From Mesodorylaimus sp. YZB2_4 (Eukaryota; Nematoda; Enoplea; Dorylaimida; Dorylaimidae), in assembly GCA_030248295.1 (NCBI GenBank), contig JASANH010000626.1, positions 2,418,001 to 2,482,000 on the forward strand: a stretch of 64,000 nt of DNA, given 5' to 3'. Numbering within the stretch: position 1 is the stretch's first letter; each line of letters starts with the position of its first letter. The notes under the pieces were generated by a model, which was given only the letters and a program-made list of their open reading frames with translations, was not told where the DNA came from and searched no databases. Positions 36,295 to 46,715 of this stretch are shown here, one piece after another. The position numbers were made by a program, and so were the translations under genes.

Positions 36295-38191
36295 AAATGT
36301 ACCATACGAAGCAGGCTGCGAGGCCAGTGAGAAGTGGCGAGAAAGCAATATTTCGTGGTAGGAAAATACGATGGTAGCCAGCGATCGGCCTCTCGGTCGT
36401 AAGCTGATTTTGCAATGTTCGATGGATGGGAGGACGCCTTAGAGTTCGATTCTCTCGCTAGGGGGCGCCGTCGGCAATCGATCGGTTGGTGGCCCGGTGG
36501 AAATGGTGGTGTGACTGGCTGATAAGGAGGGATCGATGGCAGATCGACCAGGAAACGGGGTATGGAGGGGGCTATACAACTTTCCCAAATCAAGTTGGGG
36601 GGGGGGGGCTCTTATACTGTTGGGCTCCTCTCAGTACCTAAGCCAAGCCCTGTTGTTTCTACAGCAATTAGCGAGCGATGTGTCAGCGCTGGCCTTGCTC
36701 ATTCTGAGTTCAATTTCTGGTGACAGAGGCCAGTTTGGAAAAACCAGAACCCTCGCTGACTTTGCACACCAGTAGAGGCTGTATTCTTAAATCGTTTTCC
36801 AGCGAGATTTTCTGCTAAGCATGGACTTTACCAACGAAGTGAATGAATTAGCTATTCTCGCATGTACAAACTCTAATCCTATACCCACTTATCAAACAAT
36901 AATTTCTCGATTGATAATAAAGTGAGCCACCCATCAAATTAATACCAAATATTTGATTCGATGGTCAGATTGATAAATATGACATCAAACAAGACATATA
37001 TCTAACACCAAGCTCTCCCTAATGTGGAGCACAAGATGGTCATTCTTCATGATCTGGTAAAACAGGAACAGATCAAATTCGACCAAACCAAGCGTGTCCA
37101 TCCATGGCTATGGCCGAATCATCCAAAAATAGTGCACGAATCGAAAGTCGTGATGTGGTATTTGTAATTCCTCTTTCTGTAATTCCCAGCGCCCATTCTG
37201 TTGGAAAATGCGGCCTTCGAAAACTAACGATCATGAAACTGCTCCAAAGTCATTCTACAATGACCAGGGAGTAAAGCAGAAGCAGCAAGCACATCGGCCA
37301 TCGTAGCACCTCGAGTGTCACCACCACAACCACCGCAAATGTTGCGACATGTAGATCCACACAAGAATCCAATCTGCCAGCAGGATCGCTTCAGTCTTTG
37401 GAACCAAGGCTGACTGACTTGAGAAAGGAGACATGGGTTCGTTTGAAAAGAGAACCGTGAATCACAGCGATAATTCCAGGCAGGAGACACGCAGTTTGTT
37501 GGAATCCTACTTTGTCAGCGTGCGCAAGTGCATAGCTGTGCATAGGCGACAGGAAGAGGTGTCACACGTTTCAGACTGCTGCATAGCTTTTATGGCCTCT
37601 TGTAGGTTGACTTCTCGTCATCATTAGACATCATAAATTTTACAGCAGCCTTCTGATACACAGGAAACATACAAGACCATCCAGATCCACCCTTTTTCGC
37701 CCGACCCCGCCCTGCCTACTTCACCCTAGTTTGGAAGTCAGGAGGCGCTTAGTGGTAAGTCACATGGCACTGACAGGGTGATGTACATTGCAAAACAGAC
37801 CCCTGCTCCGAGAGGGTTCCTAGTTTACTGAGAGAGGCAATCGAGACAGAGGGGTGGGCTCTCCACTGCACAGTTGAGGAAGTACGAGGTACCATCTGGC
37901 AGCTCGCGCCTAATGCCGTGTGATATGTTAACCGCAGTATAACAAACGAGGATTTACAACGATACCATTCACGGACGCTCACAGTCGATAGCGCAGCATC
38001 AGAGAAAACCTTACGAGCACAACAACTGCTTAACCAATCCCACACTGCACTAGATCACGGTATGTTACGCTTTAGTCACCCCATTCTGCAAGCCCTGTGA
38101 CGCTCACTACCATGAATGACTCGAGACTGCATGTAACCTATGTCATGGCATCGACATGATTTCGCTTGCTAACATGCTTCTTAAGGCACGG
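36295..38191. other. Sequence between the two copies of the 1.1-kb unit
   Basis: If the units were LTRs this would be the internal region, but I see no gag, protease, reverse transcriptase or integrase motif. A G homopolymer of about a dozen bases sits near 36598. No supported gene. Confidence 0.5.
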
Positions 38192-39137
38192 AATCGTCAT
38201 CTCGTCGCTCCCATGACCCACCCTTCTCCTTGGAACCCAACAGACACATACAAGGCCATGATCAATATAAGCCATGATACGCCGTACACAAGTTGTCACG
38301 ATCGAGATCACTGGATGTCACTCCGACGATCGTCACTTCGTCCAAGACGCCCAATGGTCGACGGCAGAGTTGGAGCTTGATTCATCGTTTGGTTTGGCCA
38401 TGTACGCAGATTCACTCTTGTCTGTATTCGCTGCTTGACTGCTCGGGTTCTCGTCGTGACGCCTTAACGAGTGCGGACTTGAGGTTTGATACCTGAAAAA
38501 CAAGCTCGATTAGCTAGAAGCGAGAAAAGAGTGAGAGACTAAACTCACCTCACCGAGTCCGTCATTGTCGGCGAGCACGTTAGAGATCACTCCAACGAGA
38601 CCATCTTCTCCGGCCCGATCATCCAGACATATGCCACTCGCATCGGGAGTCGGGCCTGAAAGTTAAGGAGTCGGTTAAGGAGTCAGTCTACTAAGTAAAC
38701 GAAGCATACTCAGCAGCTCGCCCCCGTCCGTGGTCTCGTCTGTCGCTCGTTGTATTTGACTTTTCTTTCTTGTGTGACGTTGGCCTGATCGGGGAGACCA
38801 GTTTCCAGCTGCACCGCGGGGAGGTCGTCACATCGCAGCCATTCCGATACACAGACCCATCTGTCGTTGGCCGAGGCCAACATTCGTGGGCGACTGCAAC
38901 GAGACCAGCCGGCGTGGGCAACAAGACCCACATTCGCTGGCAACTGGCTCACTGCCGATGGCAACGGACTGACAGGCGTGGGCAACAAGACCCACATTTG
39001 TGCAGCCAAGACCATCATTCGTGAACGAGCAGTCAATCGGAATGACGAGACACGGCCAGCAGCGCGCTTATATGTATTGGCCGCGAGACAGTGTAAAGTG
39101 TCAAAAGTGCATTGGGCCAGCGAGGGAAGTGTAAAGT
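38192..39137 (+). repeat. Duplicated 1.1-kb unit, copy 2
   Basis: It is the partner of 35183-36294 in the same orientation, about 2.84 kb downstream measured at the conserved 3' block. Similarity stops abruptly after GTGTAAAGT in both copies. Confidence 0.75.
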
Positions 39138-39359
39138 GGCGGGAATGTAGTATTCGCTGTCAGCAAATCATCTACACTTATTTTCTTGAGGCTACTTCTT
39201 GTTCGCGACAACGAGACTAGGTGCTTCACACGCGGGCAGACGAAGGCTAGAATTGCGCAACGCAGCAGAAGGCGAGGACTCATCTCGCACTGGCTCACAT
39301 TGTGAGGGCTGCTAATCGTAAGTCGGGGATGAAGGCCATGAGCAAATCACATTCTCCCC

Positions 39360-39450
39360 ATTTATCCCTGCACTTCACTAAACTGCGCATAAGCGTTTGG
39401 TGATGTGGTAAAACATGAACATGAACATGAACATAAAACTGGTCGTGACA
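39360..39450 (+). repeat. SINE-B 3' fragment with an AACATG simple-repeat tail
   Basis: GCGCATAAGCGTTTGGTGAT and GGTAAAACATGAACATGAAC match the 3' end of the copy at 22441. The tail shows three to four ACATGA units. Confidence 0.7.
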
Positions 39451-39919
39451 GAATAATGAATTCGCATCTCAATCTGTGAATTATTGGCGCTTTCTGTTTG
39501 TCGAGTTTGCCTTCCCTATTATTTATTCCAGTCCCCATAACATTGTTGCAAATCGGAAAATAAACTCACAGCATTTGAGTGATTCGAAAAACAGCTTCAC
39601 TCAGGGCACTGTACTCCTCATTTCTGTCGATGCTCATATTTCCAATTACTGTAGATTCAGCTAGCTTTACATTTTCTCGTGTCGGCGTGCGTCATGCACA
39701 ACCAGCCCCACTTCGCAAACGACGTAGCTGTCATTTGGGGGACGTGGTTGGCCTGATCATTAGTGGTCGGGTTGTGAATTTGGTGCGATATCGCCTGCTG
39801 CTGTTAAACGAATAATTGTTTCAGCATTTGATAAGTCCTGCAGGATTTACAGACGCTCTTATTTCTTTCTTTCCAATTGAGAGATTGACAATAGAAACCT
39901 GCGTGTCCCTTTTCAGATA

Positions 39920-39994
39920 ATGGTAAAAACCAGGGGCGGCGCAGGTGTCGATCGACCCGTACCGGTGAAGAGGAGGCATAACAGGGCTCAGCGC
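39920..39994 (+). other. Possible orphan coding exon
   Basis: A TTTTCAG acceptor-like site precedes ATG at 39920, and 25 codons lead to a strong donor (CGC, then GTAAGT). The peptide is very basic (MVKTRGGAGVDRPVPVKRRH). No partner exon was found downstream. It may be the start of a transposon or host gene whose remainder is lost or unrecognised. Confidence 0.25.
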
Positions 39995-40497
39995 GTAAGT
40001 TTTTTTACATTTATTGGAAGTGAAGGATCAGACTGCTTATTATAAAATATGAAATGTCACGTTCGCGTAAAGTCTGAACCGCCGCACTGAAACGTTCAGA
40101 CCGACCCACGATTTGTAGAAACGTTCGGTATTTTTGAATGGTCTGCCAAAACACTTGCAAAAATCGGTCATTCGGAAAGTCATCAAGCATAAGATCAGGG
40201 AGCGAGGCAAGAGCAGCGTACCACTAGCATTGTTTCCCGCCTACTGTAAGCCCCTTCGTGTGTTCTAGACATTGGATTCATCGAAAGCGTCGATCTACTT
40301 ACTGATACTTCCACGGTCATAGTCGTATTTCGCCCAGGATCTGAAGCTGCGGTGGCGGAGATGATTGCGTTGGAAACCGTTTATATTAACGGCAGTATTG
40401 TCCGTATATTTCCTCGGAAGTGATCGTATATTATATGCGAATGACTTTCCGCTTTATATATTGTCTCTTTTTCATCTACATTAAGACAATTCCAAAA

Positions 40498-40868
40498 AAC
40501 GGCCGCGGTGGTGCAGCGGTTCGGCATTCGTCTCTCCGTATTGCTTGAGAGCGAGTGGCTGGACTCGTCCCGGGCTCAATCCCCGGTAGCCATAAACCCT
40601 CGCTGACCTTGCACGCCAGGCCGCGGGTGACTCACCTGGTACCGTTGGGGTGCTCCGAGTGGAGATGGAAGTCTTGGCTGTTTAACTCTGACAGGGTTCA
40701 AAGCCCACCCGCCAGTGACTGAGGAAGTCGGTTCCATGTCCAGGATACCCTCGCGTGGAGGTGCTTCTAGTGGAGACACGCAGAGGCTGCTGTATGTGCC
40801 TCCCCCCCCGCACAGCCCTGCTTATAAGGTTTGACTGCTGGCCAGCTGGAGGCAAAACGGGCGAAAGA
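40498..40868 (+). repeat. tRNA-derived SINE, family A (full-length copy)
   Basis: The head has an A-box-like TGGTGCAGCGG and a B-box-like GCTCAATCCCCGG. The body contains CCTCGCTGACCTTGCACGCC and CCTCGCGTGGAGGTGCTTCT; the 3' end is A-rich (TTTTTTAAAAAAAG). The same order recurs at 59319-59712, with 5' and 3' partial copies at 61854-62050 and 41425-41640. Confidence 0.85.
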
Positions 40869-41424
40869 CCACAAAAATTTTTTAAAAAAAGACAGATGTG
40901 CAGGTACATCAGGGATATGACGCATGCTGTGTACATGTATACTGTATGTGGTTGGTTAGAACTCTTAAGCTGATATGCACCTCTGAGATATGCTGATAGA
41001 TCGAGGCAAACACCAAAGTGATATGCATGGGTATGCCGCGCGTGGTGGCCCATAGACTGCAGGACGCAGGACCTGCCCGAGATTTACACGTGGATGGGCC
41101 TTCAAGGTTAGCGCAGAAAAGAAGCCAGTTAGGACTATTTTGAAGTGGTTATAGTCAGAAATGTGCCCAGCCCTCCACTTTGGTGCAATTCAGAGAAGCA
41201 AAACTTCGAAAATACAGGCCTTTTCTTAACGGGATACAAAATGACTGTCTTGTTTTTCAGATCAGTCCAGTAATAAGCACGTATACACAGTGTGTTCCCT
41301 GTGATTTGCTAAATTTATAAGCAGGCTTTGCTGAAAATTGTAGGAGTGCTCATAGCAATTTCATAAGAGTTCTAGCCCATAGAGTGAAGCTAGTTCTTCA
41401 GACTTTGCTTCTCTGCTTCTGACC

Positions 41425-41640
41425 TTGTAAGCCAGGCCTGGTGATTCACTCGGCACCGTCGAGGCGCTCTGAGTTGAAAGACGGAAGGAGACAGTCTCGG
41501 CTGTCGAACACCGAAAGGGCTCAAAGCCCACCCGCCATTGCCCGAGAAAGTCGGTGTCCAGTCCAGGATGCCCTCGCGTGGAGGTGCTCCAAGTGGAGAC
41601 ACGCAGAGGGAAGCTGCTTGCGCTATCAAGGTTGGTGTTT
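41425..41640 (+). repeat. SINE-A 3' part
   Basis: It begins within the body (GCCAGGCCTGGTGATTCACT) and continues through ACAGTCTCGGCTGTCGAACA to the CCCTCGCGTGGAGGTGCTCC block shared with the copy at 40498. The tRNA-like head is missing. Confidence 0.8.
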
Positions 41641-42238
41641 TAAATCCTTCACATCGTGGGTGAAAAACAAAGAGACCTGCTGTCTAGACCTTATTTTCCT
41701 ACCGACATCCACCGTTGTTGCATACTCTTTCTTTAGCCTAATGGCAGCAATAATGCGCAAAGGTGAACATGTGTATGCAATAAGACCTTGTTCCCATACT
41801 TCTTCCCTCTGGGGGTCAGAGTAAGGTCCGTAACAAAAATCTTTTGAATAAAGTTGGGGAGGGGCAAAAAGTATTTGGATGAGGGAGCCGCTGCCACTGC
41901 CAACTACTTATTCCAGCACAGGCGAGCGCAGCGAGCCATTGGGCCATCCATCCATAAAGGTCGACCGCACAAAATCTTGATTTTTCGACCCCCTTTCCCC
42001 CCTGACCGCATGCCGACCACTTCTCGCGAACCCGATCCTGATCCTGACATTGAGACAGCGGAATTTTGCTGATAATTATGATATGCATAAGCACGGTAGG
42101 CACACTCTGATCAATCATATCTGAGATGAAGCAGTCGCGATGAAGAGACAACAGCAAACAAAAAATCCCGATCAAATCGGGCTTGCCCCGATCTCGATCC
42201 ACAAAAAGGTGATCCCGACGGTTTAGAGGTGACGGTCT

Positions 42239-42565
42239 CACGGCAGGCCCCCTGTGTTTTTACTGGGAGCATCGCCACACGAGGACATACTGGGTGAGAA
42301 GGGGCTTAGGCTTACTGTAGCTTAGGGACCTTCCCAACAGGTGTTCGAGGACAGTTTCCCAATTCTCTACTCCTTGGGTGGGCGTGTGCCATTTGACAGT
42401 AGCAGGGGTGTCCCCAGAGCAACACCAGCCAGATGTCCTAAGCCAGCGACAAGTCACTAAACTGCCGTCCTCCGTCAGCACAGAACTCCGGCATCCCAGT
42501 TAGGGTTGCGGGCTAGCAAGGCGGATCAACGCCTTAACCAGCTGAGCCATCGGCTTCTCACCCTT
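42239..42565 (-). repeat. tRNA-like SINE, family C, minus strand
   Basis: Read on the minus strand, the head CCGATGGCTCAGCTGGTTAA has the TGGCTCAGCTGG A-box form of an arthropod or nematode type tRNA gene with a stem-loop after it. The B box is degenerate. A roughly 250-bp body follows, with no similarity to families A or B. Only one copy is in the window, so the boundaries are approximate. Confidence 0.5.
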
Positions 42566-42793
42566 TCGGATCAGATGCCATTCCAGTCGGGAATGGGTGC
42601 TGATGAACCCGAAATTACATTATCGATAATGAACGACCAAGGAGAAGAGGAGACAAAAAGGTTTTAAAGGTTTCAGAGCGCATCACTGGTTACGATGAAA
42701 GGTGTTTTTCGGTCATCAAAAGTTCAAAAATTTGCTACGGTCGACCATTGGTCGCTACCCCTCCCCCCTCCTATACCCGGCCACTTTTTGCTG

Positions 42794-42814
42794 CCCCCCC
42801 CCCCCCCCCCCCCC
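42794..42814 (+). repeat. Poly(C) tract of about 21 bases
   Basis: An uninterrupted C homopolymer. Similar shorter runs occur near 2371 and 25909 and a G run near 36598; the lengths are prone to sequencing error. Confidence 0.9.
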
Positions 42815-42899
42815 AGGCTGCGGTCGACCTTTATGCATAGCCCCCATCTAGAAAAGGCTAGCAAAGCGAGCTTTTTCTAGATTCCCTGTGATTTAGATA

Positions 42900-43655
42900 T
42901 CGCGTTTTTACCTGATGATCGTTAAATAAATTATCAATGTTCCATATTCCAATTCTATATACAATATTCACTATTGTTAATGCTAATATTTTTGGCGCTT
43001 ATTATTATTGCTGATATTATTGGCTCACTGATTAGAAGCTATTGCGAGCAAAGCGATCAACTAGAAAATTGCGAGTGGAGCGAGCCATTTTCTAGTTCTT
43101 CGCTGTTTGACTGCCGAGTATTTCTTCAGAAACTGCACAGTACTGCCAATCTATCTACTGTAGTTGGGCCTACTGGTACCTCACGTTTGAAAGCATGTTA
43201 TTTTATATGAAAACGATATGGCTAATATTCAAAGCCATATCGACATAGTTATTCGAGAACATTCCTTACCTGACCTACTGCTCACTTTCATCTAGTTTCT
43301 GTTTTCTCGGAAACACTGACTGAGCTAAAGCTTCTAATCTGGTTTCATGTAATTATTTGGGACATTCCTAAATGAACTACTGGTCATCAAATTGTCCAGC
43401 ATGCTCTTCCTTTAATCGTATTCAGTAACAGAAAGTAATTAGAGCAAGCTATTCTAAACGGGCTTTAATTCGGATCAGGTTTTTAATAACATTCTGCTGG
43501 ATAAACGGGTATAACTATAACAGACTGTGTAATGACTTTGCTGGTCTTCAACTGGCTGCTACTGCGCAGCGGTCCTGAACAGCCGATGTATCTGCACGTG
43601 CACTTGGGATGGACTGCTAAGTCTTTTTGCTACAGTCGAATCAGCCAGACCCACC
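42900..43655. other. Upstream region of DEG/ENaC paralogue 2
   Basis: AT-rich sequence with no gene. It should hold the promoter of the channel gene at 43656; no clear TATA or initiator is assigned. Confidence 0.45.
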
Positions 43656-45340
43656 ATGTTTTCAAGTCAAAAACAAGAAATGGAGACGTCTGATAACGAA
43701 ATTCAAAGACTCAAGTCAAACTCTGATGAAATTATTTCAACTTTGACAAGTCTGACTTCTCAAATGGCCGCCATGCAAGCAGCAATTGCTCAGCTCGATT
43801 CTTCAAGCAGCATGGCGGCAATCAGAACACGAAAAAATGAAAAAAGTTTGAATGAAAACTTTGAAATCACGGAAGCAGGTAACTGTTCTAATTTCACCAT
43901 GTGCTAATAACTGGATCATGTGGATTGTAGATGGCTTTCTCCCCCAACTGGCCGAAAGCGTGACCGCTGTCGCTGGTTTGAAAGAGGCGGTCAGTTCAAA
44001 AGCGAAGCCGCTTCGATGGTTTTGGTCCATACTTCTTCTTTTGGGTATTGCGGCAACTGGTTTTTATCTTTACGAGACAGGCGGGGAATATTTTGCGAAG
44101 CCAACAGCCACAAAAGTAGGTACTGTGCATTCTGGTCACATACTACATAGCATAAACTCAACAATATTTGCAGGTGCAGCTTCTCAGAAATCCCTCATAC
44201 GAGCTCCCACCGTTACTCATTTGTCCTCACAGTTGGATAGATACGGAAAAGACAAAGCAGATGAGCAAAGATGCTGCCAAGTATTCGCTGGGATATTTCA
44301 ATTATTTCCTCGACATAAAAGTTGAGAATATTTCACGCGCACGCGAAGAATTTTTGGCTTTTTATGAAGCTAAAAATTTCACTTCACTACGCGAATACTA
44401 TGAATCGATTGCAATCGATATCTCAGAATCCAAATCCATGAATGAGTTCAGTCAAACTGCAGCCCCAACATTTTATTGTAGGACATGTGACAAAAAGGTT
44501 TCCATGAGAAAAGAATTTTTCACTGATGCTTTATGTTATTTGTTTAAATTTCAGAACAGCAAAGGAGGCTTAGGAACGCCTAATGAAAAAATTTATTTTA
44601 AAACAAAGGAAGAACAAGAAAATGGCATTATTTCTGACGATTTCACTCCATGGTTTGTGGCATTTCCTCAGATGCTGCCAGCTGAAGGGACGCTCCTCCT
44701 CCCTTTTTTAGCATTGGATCCTTTCAAACAGTATCAAATTAAATTAAACATGAAAAAATTCGTGACCATTTCAAAACCAGGGGCATCATGCATTGATAAG
44801 GGTCAGGCTGGATCGTATGATTCGCTTTCGTCATGCTTGATTGAGTGTGAAAACAAATATCTCCAAGCCCACTTGAACTGCAGTATCCGACTATCCTTCC
44901 AAAGTCCTAGTAAACTTTGCAATCACCTCGAACCCTTCAATGAGTACGCTACTTTCAGAGACTTCTATACTTCTAATGAGGGGCAAGAATTTATCAACTT
45001 GGCGTCTTCGCACTGTTTTGACCAATGTCCATACGGCTGTGAGAGAACGGTCTTCGACATAACCGTTTTATCAAAAATGGACATAAAGAGTTTGGATTTT
45101 GATCAATTGGTCCCCTCTGCCGAAGTGCAGAATCTCTCTATGCTGTCACTCTGGATTATTCATAGCGCACCTGAAGCGGGAGGAGTCCTCACCTTTGAGG
45201 AAATATACACGTACAGTTTTATCACTTTACTGAATAATATTGGTGGGACATTGGGACTGTTTATCGGGGGGACCCTGATGACAGTTGTCCAAGTAATTGT
45301 AGTCATTGTGATTTATGCTAAGAGGAAATTTCAGACATAG
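43656..45340 (+). CDS. DEG/ENaC-type sodium channel subunit, paralogue 2, 3 exons
   Basis: Exons 43656-43878, 43931-44115 and 44174-45340 join to 1575 nt (524 aa); introns are 52 and 58 nt, GT-AG. The start has an ideal context (CCACCATGT). The layout matches paralogue 1: an N-terminal heptad helix (about residues 8-55), Ala-Gly at the usual His-Gly site, TM1 (LRWFWSILLLLGIAATGFYLY), a cysteine-rich ectodomain and TM2 with LGLFIGGTLMTVVQ. Exon 2 is 185 nt in both genes. The last 85 codons before the tail differ from paralogue 1 by only five synonymous changes, although the upstream ectodomain is much more diverged. Expected role: subunit of a homo- or heteromeric cation channel, possibly with paralogue 1. 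The tail is 7 residues different and slightly shorter. Confidence 0.91.
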
Positions 45341-46715
45341 TCTTGTTCGTGATCCCATCATTTTGCGAACATCTCTGATATTTCATTTTCCATGCAGATC
45401 CGTGTTTTATGTTCGAAATTCGATATGACAGCACAACCCTGATGTGAGGGTCTTGGATACAGTAGACGTGCAAGTAAAATTTGTGAGTAAGCCTCGCTGT
45501 CGTCATGACGAATTATATAAGGAAGGAGCACGAAGCCAGATTTGGACTGGCGGGCCACAGGGTGTCCAAATTTTTGACTATCGCCTGTCACGCAGTGTGG
45601 GCACGGAGTAGACCGCCTCGACTGCTTGCAGGCGCGACTAGGAATGTATCCGATACCCAATCAAATCGATCCAATCGACGCAATGCAGTACATACCGCAT
45701 CGGGTGCACCCCGTTATATACTTCTCTTTGTTCTGTTCACTCCGTTTGCTGTTGAAACTACAAAGTCGGGCTGTCAAACGAAAAGGGCATATTAGCCATT
45801 TTCTTCCACTGCCAATGCTACATAACCGGATATATCGGAAGTAAGACAGTTTGTGGTGTCTCACAAAGTTGCACATAGCTCCATCCTGTGACTGGCTAGG
45901 ATGGTCATTTTATCCTGCGATTATGACAGAGAGCTCTGCTTGAGCAGAGGAAGTCTTGGCGGAAACCCAAACGTCAAGAATGCATTAAGAATGTTACAGT
46001 ACAAGGAACCCATTGAGACACCTAACCTGCTGGTATCAAAGTTGCACAGCAGTAGAAATAATATGCAGCCGGCTTGGTTAATTTTTCAAAAGTCGAGGTC
46101 ATTCCACGTTGCAAGCGGGTCGCTGATAAGCCGCTTGAGCCAAGAGAGCAAAGAACTAGGCAGCGTAGCCTCTTTATCCGGCGAATCAGTTCCTGAAAAA
46201 CTAACTTGCTGGATCATTATCCTGACGTATCTTAGATTAGTAAGTCACTATCCCCATGCGAAATTTTTCATAGTAACGTCAAGATATCTGAGAGGGCCTC
46301 TTCTCAGATATCTTGAACTGCTCATGAATTTGATTACCCAGCTGATTGCCCATTTTATTTGATTTGATTTTCATAAGCAGTTCACCCATCGTTTACCCAG
46401 CTGTAAGCCAAAAGGATGATTTCACACCAAGATTTTCCAAACATCCTCCTGACGTCATTCACAGAAGCCTTACAAAATATTTTGGAACTCTCTCCAACCT
46501 TTTGTGCTGCAATGAGGGAGATTTACGCACGAAACCTGCATTTTACTGGCTGACTCGACCACTTACGCCTGGCTAAGGAAAAACAAGAACAGAAATAGAC
46601 ACCATTCAAAATAAAAACATTTTACTTCTGTCTTGAGTACCAAATACCAGCATGTATGTAAGAAACGAAAATCACTGCAGCGCCATCACTACGACGCCAG
46701 ACCGCCACAATCGAC
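45341..46715. other. Intergenic, convergent between the channel gene and EB gene A
   Basis: No gene is supported. An ORF of 153 codons at 45901-46362 has no recognisable domain. A perfect 14-bp inverted repeat (CAAGATATCTGAGA, loop of 8, and its complement) lies at 46280-46315; it is a possible hairpin but has no U-tract to suggest a terminator. Confidence 0.5.

Noticed and set aside
35798..36415. 205-codon minus-strand ORF, with a related 108-codon ORF in the second copy of the repeat
   Set aside because: It lies wholly in the duplicated 1.1-kb unit, competes with a similar ORF on the other strand, and matches no protein family I recognise.
45901..46362. 153-codon plus-strand ORF
   Set aside because: No recognisable motif and no supporting splice or start context.
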